Below, piece by piece: positions 1 to 6,443 of a stretch of 15,972 bases of DNA (position 1 is the stretch's first letter; every line of letters begins with the position of its first letter). The DNA comes from Bacillota bacterium (lineage in GTDB: Bacteria; Bacillota; Clostridia; DSM-8532), in the NCBI GenBank assembly GCA_023459915.1, contig JAEWSN010000074.1:1-15972 (forward strand), read 5' to 3'. Position numbers and translations under genes: made by a program. The notes beneath the pieces are model-generated. The model worked only from the letters and a program-made list of their open reading frames with translations. It did no database searches and was not told the origin of the DNA.

Positions 1-2
1 CG

Positions 3-320
3 CCCGTACAGGGAGAAGCCAAGAACTCCTTCCTGACCGGCACGGCGGCCTGGACCTACTACTGCGTGGCCAATTCCATCCTGGGCATCCAACCCGAGTT
101 CGACGGTTTGCGCGTGAATCCCTGCATCCCTTCGGATTGGAAGGGCTTTGGCATCACCCGCAAGTTCCGCGGTGCCACTTACGAGATTGAGGTGAAGAAT
201 CCCAATGGCGTCCAGAAAGGCGTCGCGTCCGTCACCCTCGACGGCAGGCCCATCGAGGGCAATGTGCTGCCGGTACTGCCGGCCGGAACGGTCGCGCAGG
301 TCGTTGTGACCATGGGATGA
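3..320 (+). CDS. GH94 glycoside phosphorylase, C-terminal part (cellobiose phosphorylase-like)
   Basis: This is the last 105 codons of a gene that begins before the window; codons start at base 3 and the TGA is at 318-320. The visible residues include SFLTGTAAWTYY, ILGIQPEFDGLRVNP, KFRGATYEIEVKNP and a final VVVTMG, which match my memory of the C-terminal end of family GH94 enzymes, especially cellobiose phosphorylase. Such enzymes split a beta-glucoside with inorganic phosphate to give alpha-glucose 1-phosphate plus the remaining sugar, usually in the cytoplasm. The catalytic acid and phosphate-binding residues lie upstream and are not visible, so the exact substrate (cellobiose, cellodextrin, laminaribiose or chitobiose) is an inference. 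A strong intrinsic terminator 130 bp downstream ends this transcription unit, so the gene is probably not co-transcribed with what follows. Confidence 0.85.
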   Translation, partial: PVQGEAKNSFLTGTAAWTYYCVANSILGIQPEFDGLRVNPCIPSDWKGFGITRKFRGATYEIEVKNPNGVQKGVASVTLDGRPIEGNVLPVLPAGTVAQVVVTMG

Positions 321-401
321 CACGGTAAGGCGGGTTTTATCGGGTACGCCGGCATACCGGTCGGGGCTGGCGGTCACCGGAACGGACAACGACCGGAACC
401 A

Positions 402-435
402 TTCTCTTCTCTTCTCTTCTCTTCTCTTCTCTTCT
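402..435. repeat. TTCTC pentanucleotide microsatellite, about 6.8 copies
   Basis: Six perfect TTCTC units run from 402 to 431, followed by a partial TTCT. The array sits in the 3' untranslated stretch between the GH94 stop codon and the terminator at 451. In RNA it gives an unstructured pyrimidine tract. It is outside any credible gene, so length change would not shift a reading frame. Confidence 0.95.
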
Positions 436-450
436 TTTGTTTACCCTGCA

Positions 451-496
451 GGTACCGACGCACCCGGAAGACCGGGGCGTCCGGTGCCTTTTTTTT
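451..496 (+). terminator. Strong intrinsic terminator downstream of the GH94 gene
   Basis: Bases 451-467 pair with 472-488 around an AAGA tetraloop (468-471). The outer 7 bp (GGTACCG with CGGTGCC) include one G-U pair and the inner 5 bp (CCCGG with CCGGG) are perfect. Two single-base bulges (a462 and c481) interrupt a stem of about 16 bp. An uninterrupted run of eight T follows at 489-496. This is the clearest rho-independent terminator in the window and separates the GH94 unit from the downstream operon. Confidence 0.92.
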
Positions 497-523
497 ACCC
501 GGGAGGTTTTTTGCGGACAGGAT

Positions 524-647
524 TTCTCGAGGGGGTGCTGTTTCTGCGGCAGGGCTTCTTGTGGGGTGCTGTTTCTACGGCGGGGCTTCGCGTGGGATGT
601 TGTTCCCATGGCAGGGGTTCGAATGGGGAGCGGGTCTCCCCCTGCGC
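524..647. repeat. Degenerate 31-bp tandem repeat, about 4 units
   Basis: Units begin near 524, 555, 586 and 617. The core GGGTGCTGTTTCT is identical at 533-545 and 564-576, exactly 31 bp apart. The third copy (595-607) matches 9 of 13 bases and the fourth (626-638) only about 7. Over 532-559 against 563-590 the first two units agree at 25 of 28 positions. Looser similarity may extend to 505 on the left and about 674 on the right, where TGTTCCTGCAGGG resembles the unit end. The array fills the space between the terminator and the predicted pgeF promoter. It has no start codon with a ribosome binding site, so it is probably not coding. Confidence 0.75.
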
Positions 648-659
648 GTCCCCCCGAGA

Positions 660-689
660 TTGTTCCTGCAGGGCGGGCTGTGCTATGCT
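660..689 (+). promoter_or_regulatory. Candidate sigma-A-type promoter for the pgeF-comEC operon
   Basis: TTGTTC (660-665) and TATGCT (684-689) are separated by 18 bp. They match the -35 and -10 consensus at about 4 and 5 of 6 positions respectively. The predicted start would fall near 696, about 40 bases before the pgeF start codon. This is a pattern match only, though its position just after a terminator and repeat array and just before an operon supports it. Confidence 0.5.
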
Positions 690-695
690 GATGGG

Positions 696-716
696 GACAT
701 CCGGGAAACGGATGTC
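696..716 (+). promoter_or_regulatory. Perfect 8-bp stem-loop at the predicted 5' end of the pgeF mRNA
   Basis: GACATCCG (696-703) pairs fully with CGGATGTC (709-716) around a 5-nt GGAAA loop. If the predicted promoter is right, the transcript starts at or within a base or two of this hairpin. It could be a 5'-terminal mRNA-stabilising structure. As duplex DNA it is also a 21-bp palindrome suited to a dimeric repressor just downstream of the start site. It ends 20 bases before the start codon at 737. Confidence 0.6.
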
Positions 717-736
717 AGGTGTCACTGGGGGAAGAT

Positions 737-3343
737 ATGTCAAAAGCCATACCGCCGAAAGTCGGCTGCCGGGACGAATCTCCGGCATGGAAAGAGGCAA
801 CTGCGGCCATTGGCCCACAGGGGCCGGCGCTGCAGGTGATGCCGTTTGCCTGGGAGTGCCTCGGCGCGCAGGCCGGGTTCACCGGTCGTGCCGGTGGCGT
901 CAGTGAAGCGCCTTATCAATCGCTCAATCTAAGCTTTGGCCGCAGGGACGATCCCGGGCGGGTTGTCGAGAACCACCGCCGCGTCGCGGACGCGCTGGGC
1001 TGTAGCCTCAACGACATGGTCCGCGTGCGGCAGGTGCACGGGGCAAGGGTTGCGGTGGTCACCCGCGGGGACGCCGGCATCAGGGAAACGGTCTGCCAAA
1101 GGCTGGACGGGGTGGATGCGCTCGTCACCAATGATCCGGGCCTGGTGCTGCTGACCACGCATGCAGACTGTGTGCCGGTCTATTTTCTGGATCCGTCGCT
1201 TGGTGTCATCGCGCTGGCACATGCCGGTTGGGGAGGCGTTCTTGCCGGGGTTGTGGAGGGGACCATCCATGCCATGCGCACGGCATTCGGCTGTGAGCCC
1301 GGAAGCCTTCAGATTGGCATCGGGCCCCATATCCGCGACTGCTGTTTTGCGGTGCGGGAGGATGTGATCCGTCCATTCGAGGGCATGCCCTGGTGGCAAC
1401 CCGAATTTCTCACGGCGAGACAGGGCGCCGCGCACATCGATTTGTCCGGCTGCATTCGCGCGATACTTCAGGGCTGCGGTGTCCCGGCCACACAGGTGGC
1501 GGAACAGGCCGATTGCACCTGTTGTCTTTCCTCCCGCTATTTTTCGCATCGGGGCAGCGGCGGCCATACCGGCACGGGCGCCGCATGGCTTCGGCGCCTG
1601 CCGCAAAAGGACGACATTTCAACACTGCTGCAGGGCCGCAAGGGCAAGGCGGGCATCGCCCTGTTGTGTGCCCTGCTTGCCCTGACCCTCACACTTGTGT
1701 TCGCGGGATGCGCGCAAGCACGGGGCGGGGCGGATGTCCCGCCGCCATCGCCCGTCACGGCGGTTGGCACACCGGGAGCCTCCGGTGCGCCGGAATCGTC
1801 CTCCACGATGGAACCCCCTGTTGCGGCAGAAACACCTGTCGCTCCGGAAACGACCGCCGCAACGGAACCGTCCGCCACGCCGGGTGTGCTGTCCGGGATG
1901 GGCAATGTGCTCCTCGAGGACACGGGCCCGGGCAAGGGCGGCATCCTGCGGCTGTTCATGCTGCCGGATCGGGAGGCGATGGCGTTGCAGCCCGGCGCGG
2001 CGCCCGACATGCTCAATCCGCTGGTGAGCATGAATCCGGAGGTGGTCGATTGCGGATGGTTCCTGAGCGATCCGCTGGTGACGGTTTTGGACAATGGAAC
2101 GGTGCGCCCGCTGGTGGCGGCGCGCCTGAAATCCTCCCAGGACGGCCGTGTATGGGACATTTTCCTGCGCGAACAAGTCCTGTTTCATGATGGCGCCATG
2201 CTCGAGGGTCGGGACGTGGCGGTCACCCTGGAACGCGCGGCGGCATCGAATGGGGTGTTTGCCGCGGGGTTGCGCAACCTGGAGAAGGTGGAGGTGGTGT
2301 CCAGGCAGCAAGTCCGGATCATCCTGAAGGCACCCGATCCCCGGTTCACCCGGCAATTGCAGATACCAATCTTCTCCGCGGACTCCTGGAAGATTCAGCA
2401 GAAGCCACTTCAGGAGGTGTTCACGCCCATCGGGCTGGGCGCGTTCTCCCTTGCGTCACACGATGCCGAGGGAGTCACCCTCGTGCGACATGACGGCTGG
2501 TGGCAGCAGGAGGCCGGGACGGCGACGGGCCATCCGGCGTGGCCGGATGAGGTGCGGTTTCTCTATGGGCGCAGCGAGGCCGATCGCCTGTCCTTTTTCC
2601 AGCAGCGCCGCATCGACGCGGCCTGGACGGTGGAGGCGGATGTCAGCCAGTACCAGAACCGGTCGGACATTGAAGTCCGGACCTTCCCCGGCAGCCGGAT
2701 GGAATTTGCGCTGGTCGGCGCGAAAAGCCGACAGTTGCAGCGTCAGCCCATCCGGGAGATCCTGCTGCGCTACCTGGCCGGTCTCCGGCCGGAGGTGACG
2801 CTCGCCGGGGATCTCGTCTCCGACACCCGTTTCTTGCCGCTGACGGCGGAGGAGGTGATTCCCCTGCTGGAGGCGGAGGGATGCAGGTACCGGCAAAAGG
2901 GGGACAGTCCCCCGGTGCTTTCCATTCCCGGAACGGACGGACTCCGAACCGCCGCGTTCGGCATCCATTACAACGCGCTGAGCGTGGAGCGCCTCAATGC
3001 CGCGCAATGGCTGTCGGAAGCGCTGGCGCCGATTGGCATCACCTGCTATCTGCAGGAGGTCACCATCAACGAGGCCCAGTCTCTTGCCGCCAGCGGCAGG
3101 TTCGACCTGCTGCTCCTTGGCGGGGATTTTCCGGTCGGGTTGGCGGATGGGGACATGATTTCGGAAATGCGGCAGGTTCTGCCGCCCGGTGTTGCGGAGC
3201 TGGTGCCGCTGTACCGGGAACGGCGGGCCATGTTGTATCACACCCGCATCCGGGGCGAAAAGCAGCCCAACGCCACACAGATCTATGGCGGCTGGCAGAA
3301 CTGGTATCTGCTTGAATCGGCGGTGGAAGGAGCCAATCCATGA
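737..3343 (+). CDS. pgeF: Fusion: PgeF/YfiH-type purine nucleoside phosphorylase (laccase-domain) + lipoprotein family 5 solute-binding protein
   Basis: One uninterrupted frame joins two proteins that are normally separate. Numbering is from the upstream in-frame GTG at 719; ATG 737 is preferred because GGGGG lies 5 bases before it. Residues about 50-293 form a complete PgeF/YfiH/LACC1 domain: GGVSEAPYQSLNL, RQVHG (His107), THADC (Cys151), AHAGWGG (His168) and IGPHIRDCC, with the three expected metal-site residues. Family members act in the cytoplasm as purine nucleoside phosphorylases and in peptidoglycan editing. A short linker (294-310) precedes a lipoprotein-type signal: charged QGRKGK, a hydrophobic stretch 311-329 and a candidate lipobox Cys331 (VFAGC). 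After a Pro/Ala/Thr/Ser-rich linker to about 390, the rest is a full-length extracellular solute-binding protein of the peptide/nickel family, with LNPLVSMNPEVVD near its start and PIGLGAF in the middle. No permease or ATPase partner is in view. The fusion may be real, or may reflect an internal start or a sequence error that removed a stop. Confidence 0.82.
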   Translation: MSKAIPPKVGCRDESPAWKEATAAIGPQGPALQVMPFAWECLGAQAGFTGRAGGVSEAPYQSLNLSFGRRDDPGRVVENHRRVADALGCSLNDMVRVRQVHGARVAVVTRGDAGIRETVCQRLDGVDALVTNDPGLVLLTTHADCVPVYFLDPSLGVIALAHAGWGGVLAGVVEGTIHAMRTAFGCEPGSLQIGIGPHIRDCCFAVREDVIRPFEGMPWWQPEFLTARQGAAHIDLSGCIRAILQGCGVPATQVAEQADCTCCLSSRYFSHRGSGGHTGTGAAWLRRLPQKDDISTLLQGRKGKAGIALLCALLALTLTLVFAGCAQARGGADVPPPSPVTAVGTPGASGAPESSSTMEPPVAAETPVAPETTAATEPSATPGVLSGMGNVLLEDTGPGKGGILRLFMLPDREAMALQPGAAPDMLNPLVSMNPEVVDCGWFLSDPLVTVLDNGTVRPLVAARLKSSQDGRVWDIFLREQVLFHDGAMLEGRDVAVTLERAAASNGVFAAGLRNLEKVEVVSRQQVRIILKAPDPRFTRQLQIPIFSADSWKIQQKPLQEVFTPIGLGAFSLASHDAEGVTLVRHDGWWQQEAGTATGHPAWPDEVRFLYGRSEADRLSFFQQRRIDAAWTVEADVSQYQNRSDIEVRTFPGSRMEFALVGAKSRQLQRQPIREILLRYLAGLRPEVTLAGDLVSDTRFLPLTAEEVIPLLEAEGCRYRQKGDSPPVLSIPGTDGLRTAAFGIHYNALSVERLNAAQWLSEALAPIGITCYLQEVTINEAQSLAASGRFDLLLLGGDFPVGLADGDMISEMRQVLPPGVAELVPLYRERRAMLYHTRIRGEKQPNATQIYGGWQNWYLLESAVEGANP

Positions 3344-3894
3344 CACGCATGCCTTCGCAGCCCCCCTTGCGGTTGCGCCCCTACCAACAGGCCGACGCGG
3401 AAGTGCTGGCAGGCTGGTATCATTTGGCCGGCGCCTCCTGCCGCACGGTGGGGATTGCCGCTTCGGAGACCGTCGCCGCGGGTGGCGACGCATGGTTTGC
3501 GCTGGGCAACCACAGCCTCCCGGAAGCGCTTCCCGTTCTGCGGCAGGGGAACCCGGGGCTGCAAATGCTGATGCTCAACGGCACGCCCGTTGGGTTCCTG
3601 TCCGCGGAGATGCGGCAGGTGCCTGTGGATCCCGTGCTCTGGCTGCGCATCCTGCTGGTGGATCCTGCCTGGCGGCGCAGGGGAATCGGGCGTGCCGCCT
3701 TTTCCCAACTGCTTTCCCTGCCCGCGGCACCAATCCGGCTCGCGCGGCGCGTGATGCTGGCGGTCGACGGGGAGAACACCGCCGGGTACGCGTTCTGGCG
3801 GGCGCTTGGCTTTGAGGACCAATTGGTGATGCCGGGCACCTGTGATGCGGCAAGAACCGTCCGCATTCTTGCCATGCCGGTTCGCCGCGCGTGA
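3340..3894 (+). CDS. GNAT family N-acetyltransferase
   Basis: A 184-residue protein with a GNAT fold signature: beta strand 4 and motif A read ILLVDPAWRRRGIGRAAF near residues 104-121, giving the R-x-x-G-I-G loop that binds the pyrophosphate of acetyl-CoA. The later segment NTAGYAFWRALGF is the usual motif B region near the C-terminus. Such enzymes move an acetyl group from acetyl-CoA to an amine, but the acceptor cannot be told from sequence. The ATG overlaps the preceding stop as ATGA and has AAGGAG 9 bases upstream. The gene is therefore translationally coupled to the PgeF-lipoprotein fusion. Its own stop overlaps the comEC start. It does not look like RimI, because it lacks that family's characteristic C-terminal sequence and is not next to tsaB/tsaD. 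Confidence 0.85.
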   Translation: MTRMPSQPPLRLRPYQQADAEVLAGWYHLAGASCRTVGIAASETVAAGGDAWFALGNHSLPEALPVLRQGNPGLQMLMLNGTPVGFLSAEMRQVPVDPVLWLRILLVDPAWRRRGIGRAAFSQLLSLPAAPIRLARRVMLAVDGENTAGYAFWRALGFEDQLVMPGTCDAARTVRILAMPVRRA

Positions 3895-6356
3895 AGCGGC
3901 CCTTGATCGCCTGCGCGGCCGGTGTCGCGGCAGGCATCCTGCTGGCGGGAAGTCCCTGGCCGGTGCTCTTGTTGTGCGCGGGGATGCTCATCCTGTCAGG
4001 CGTGTCGACAGGGAGGCGACACGACCGTTTCTCCCAATGGCGCACCACATGGGGCCTGTTTGTCCTGTTCCTTGTCCTGGGCTTTTTTCGGCATGAATGG
4101 ACCCTGGCGCAAATCCAGTATCGATACGCGGCCTGGCAGGACGAGACGGTGACCGTGGTCGGAACAGTGGTCGACACGCCCGCCGCAACCACTGCGGGAT
4201 GGATGCTGACCGTCCGGGTGGAGGCGCTTTGTCCCGGGAACGTGTGCCTGGAGGGCGTGTCATTCCCCGGCGCGTACGTTGCGGAGGAATCGTCTGTTTT
4301 CGAACCCGGAGGCCGGATGCGGGTGTATGCGTACGATGCCCCCCTGCCACCCGGTCTTGTTTATGGGCAGCGGGTCCGCCTTGTAGGCAGTGTGCGGCTC
4401 CCCGCCTGGCGGCGCAATCCAGGCGGGTTCAATGCCGCCATGTACCTTGCCGCCCGGGGGGTGGCCGGCGAGCTCACCCTGCGGGACGGGCCGGAGGTTT
4501 TGCCGGGCTGGGCGGGTCATCCGCTTGTCCGGCTTGGGCTGCGGGCCCGCGCGGCGGCGATTGGCCGGATGTCCTCGCTGATGCCCCCGCAGGAGGCGGC
4601 GGTGCTCTCCGGCATGTTGCTGGGCGAGACCGAGGAGATGGACGCCGGCTTGTCCGATGCCTTCCGGATGGCCGGCCTGTCACATCTGATGGCGGTTTCC
4701 GGCGCGAACATCGCCTTTGTCCTGCTGCCGCTGATGTGGCTGTTGCGGCGGATGGGCGTCAATCGCCGGCGGGCGGGCGCCTGTGCCATTCCGCTGCTGT
4801 TGTTCTATGTGCTGATGACCGGGTTCGAGGCGTCCATCGTCCGCGCGGCCTGCATGGCGGTGTTGATGCTCTGCGGGCATCTGCTGTGGCGAAAAACCGA
4901 CATGGCTTCCTCCCTGGGGGGTGCCTGTTGCGTGATGCTGCTGGCCAACAGCGCCTGGCTGTTCGACGTCGGGTTTGCCCTTTCCTTTCTGGCGACATCG
5001 GCGATTGGACTTTTCTGCGAACCCCTGGTGGAGCGGATGCCGGCAGGCATGCCCCGGGGCCTCCGGGAAACGGTGGCCGGAAGCCTCTCCGCACAGGCCG
5101 GGGTGCTGCCGGTGCAGCTGCTGACCTTCCATACGCTCAATCCGTATGCGCTGCCGGCCAATCTTGTCGTGGTGCCCGCGACCGGTCTGCTGACCTGTGG
5201 TGCCGCACTCCTGCTGCTGGCCAGCCTGATTCTTCCGACACTGGCGGTGCCGTTTGGACAGGGTATGGGAATGGCGACAGGCTGGCTGTGCCGTCTGGTG
5301 CGCTGGACGGCCGGATTGCCGGGCGCGGAGCGGACCCTTGCCGCGCCGCGGGTGCTGCTGGTGCTGCTTTATGCCCTCTGGCTGCTGCTGCCAAGGTTCG
5401 CTCGGCCGCTGCTGGACAAGGCGCAGCGGAGAAGGCTGTATGCCGCGGCGGGCCTGGCCACGATGGTTTTCGGCTGGACGGCCCTGAAACCGGTCCCCGT
5501 GCTGCGGGTGACGGTGGCGGATGTGGGGCAGGGGGACGCCATTCTGGTGCAGACCCCCGCCGGCGGAAGCCTGCTGATAGATGGCGGGGGACAGGCGGCG
5601 GACGCCTCGGGGCAGCGTGTGGGAGAACGGATTGTCCTGCCGCTGTTGCGCCAGCAGGGCATCATGGCACCGGATCTGCTGGTTTCCACCCACCCGCATG
5701 TCGACCATCTCCAGGGGCTGGAGGTGGTGCTGGATCGGGCCGGTGCCGGCGGGGTGGCGATTCCCGCGGGTCTGGACGGATATGACGCGCCGGATGGCCT
5801 GCCCGCGCGCGCCGCGGAAAAGGGGATCCCCGTCCGCCGGGCGCAGCCGGGCGACATTCTCTGGGAGGAGCCCGAGCTGCAGCTGCGCGTGCTTTCCGTG
5901 CTGGTCTCTGAAGTGGATGTGAATGAGGCGTCCATGGTGTTGCTGCTCTCGTATCGTGAATTCTCGATGCTCCTGATGGCCGATGCGGGGCTTGTGGCCG
6001 AGGAATGGCTGTGTGATGCCGGGTTGCTGCAGGATGTGGCTGTGCTCAAGGTGGGGCATCATGGGTCCCAAAGCGCAACCGGTGCGCGTTTCCTGTCACG
6101 GACTCGGCCGGAGGAGGCCGTGGTCAGTGTGGGAAAAAACCGGTATGGCCATCCCTCGTCCGAGGTCGTCGACCGTCTGCGCGCGCATGGCGCGGCGGTG
6201 CATCAGACCCGCGACGGAGGTGCCTGGCTCCTGCGCACGAATGGCCACACCTGGCAATCCCGTGCCTTTGTCAGGCCCAGGCGGACGGTGTTTGCCCGCA
6301 TGTACCGCACATATCCCACCATGCCGGCTGGCTTGAACCTTCGGGATCCCGTATAA
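3891..6356 (+). CDS. comEC: ComEC/Rec2 family DNA-uptake channel protein
   Basis: An 821-residue polytopic membrane protein with the three-part ComEC plan. An N-terminal segment with hydrophobic helices and an OB-fold-like region (DUF4131) covers about residues 1-190. The membrane competence domain follows to about 500, including SHLMAVSGANIAFVLLPL. A C-terminal metallo-beta-lactamase-like domain starts at DVGQGDAILV (Asp544). The metal motif is complete (THPHVDH: His601, His603, Asp605, His606), with later VGHHGS (His723, His724) and GHPSSE. ComEC carries single-stranded DNA across the membrane during transformation, and the C-terminal domain is proposed to degrade the other strand. The GTG start overlaps the GNAT stop as GTGA and has no Shine-Dalgarno, so translation should depend on coupling. 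Family N-termini of the RPL-AxxxGI kind support this start. comEA is not in the window, so competence is not shown. The TAA lies inside a TATAAT element. Confidence 0.95.
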   Translation: MKRPLIACAAGVAAGILLAGSPWPVLLLCAGMLILSGVSTGRRHDRFSQWRTTWGLFVLFLVLGFFRHEWTLAQIQYRYAAWQDETVTVVGTVVDTPAATTAGWMLTVRVEALCPGNVCLEGVSFPGAYVAEESSVFEPGGRMRVYAYDAPLPPGLVYGQRVRLVGSVRLPAWRRNPGGFNAAMYLAARGVAGELTLRDGPEVLPGWAGHPLVRLGLRARAAAIGRMSSLMPPQEAAVLSGMLLGETEEMDAGLSDAFRMAGLSHLMAVSGANIAFVLLPLMWLLRRMGVNRRRAGACAIPLLLFYVLMTGFEASIVRAACMAVLMLCGHLLWRKTDMASSLGGACCVMLLANSAWLFDVGFALSFLATSAIGLFCEPLVERMPAGMPRGLRETVAGSLSAQAGVLPVQLLTFHTLNPYALPANLVVVPATGLLTCGAALLLLASLILPTLAVPFGQGMGMATGWLCRLVRWTAGLPGAERTLAAPRVLLVLLYALWLLLPRFARPLLDKAQRRRLYAAAGLATMVFGWTALKPVPVLRVTVADVGQGDAILVQTPAGGSLLIDGGGQAADASGQRVGERIVLPLLRQQGIMAPDLLVSTHPHVDHLQGLEVVLDRAGAGGVAIPAGLDGYDAPDGLPARAAEKGIPVRRAQPGDILWEEPELQLRVLSVLVSEVDVNEASMVLLLSYREFSMLLMADAGLVAEEWLCDAGLLQDVAVLKVGHHGSQSATGARFLSRTRPEEAVVSVGKNRYGHPSSEVVDRLRAHGAAVHQTRDGGAWLLRTNGHTWQSRAFVRPRRTVFARMYRTYPTMPAGLNLRDPV

Positions 6357-6357
6357 T
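6352..6357 (+). promoter_or_regulatory. Perfect TATAAT -10 element overlapping the comEC stop, upstream of holA
   Basis: TATAAT lies at 6352-6357, inside CCCGTATAATGGGGAC, and contains the comEC TAA. TTGAAC at 6333-6338 looks like a -35 but the spacer would be only 13 bp; at 17 bp the sequence is TGGCTT, a poor -35. A nearly identical core occurs before cdaA at 10158, which argues that the element is meaningful. It would give holA its own transcription start near 6364. Confidence 0.45.
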
Positions 6358-6443
6358 GGGGACGTCCTCCCATGGACATATCCGGTGGTGGTCGTGGATC
6401 GACAACGGCAGCAAACTGTTTTTTCGCGGAAAGGAGCAGACGG

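Noticed and set aside
611..632. GGTTCGAAT resembling the T-loop of a tRNA
   Set aside because: The flanks that should form the T-stem (CAGGG and GGGGAG) do not pair, and no acceptor, anticodon or D arm can be built around it. It lies in the 31-bp repeat array.
437..906. Several open frames on both strands across the first spacer
   Set aside because: They run through a terminator and tandem repeats, overlap one another in all frames, have repeat-derived sequence and lack ribosome binding sites. GC-rich DNA has few chance stops.
4097..5785. 562-codon + strand open frame inside comEC in another frame
   Set aside because: Gly/Ala/Arg-rich sequence without membrane segments or motifs; comEC in the overlapping frame is unambiguous.
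4680..6071. Long reverse-strand open frame of 463 codons opposite comEC (and similar frames opposite other genes)
   Set aside because: Its sequence is Gln/His/Arg/Pro-rich with no domain, as expected for the antisense of a GC-rich gene; the + strand comEC has clear conserved motifs throughout.
6333..6357. TTGAAC and TATAAT as a standard promoter pair before holA
   Set aside because: The spacer is 13 bp, too short for a normal sigma-A promoter; only the -10 was kept as a candidate.
6402..6426. CAGCAAACTG followed by six T before holA, considered as a comEC terminator
   Set aside because: The uninterrupted stem is only 3 bp, too weak to act as a terminator, and it lies within the holA leader.
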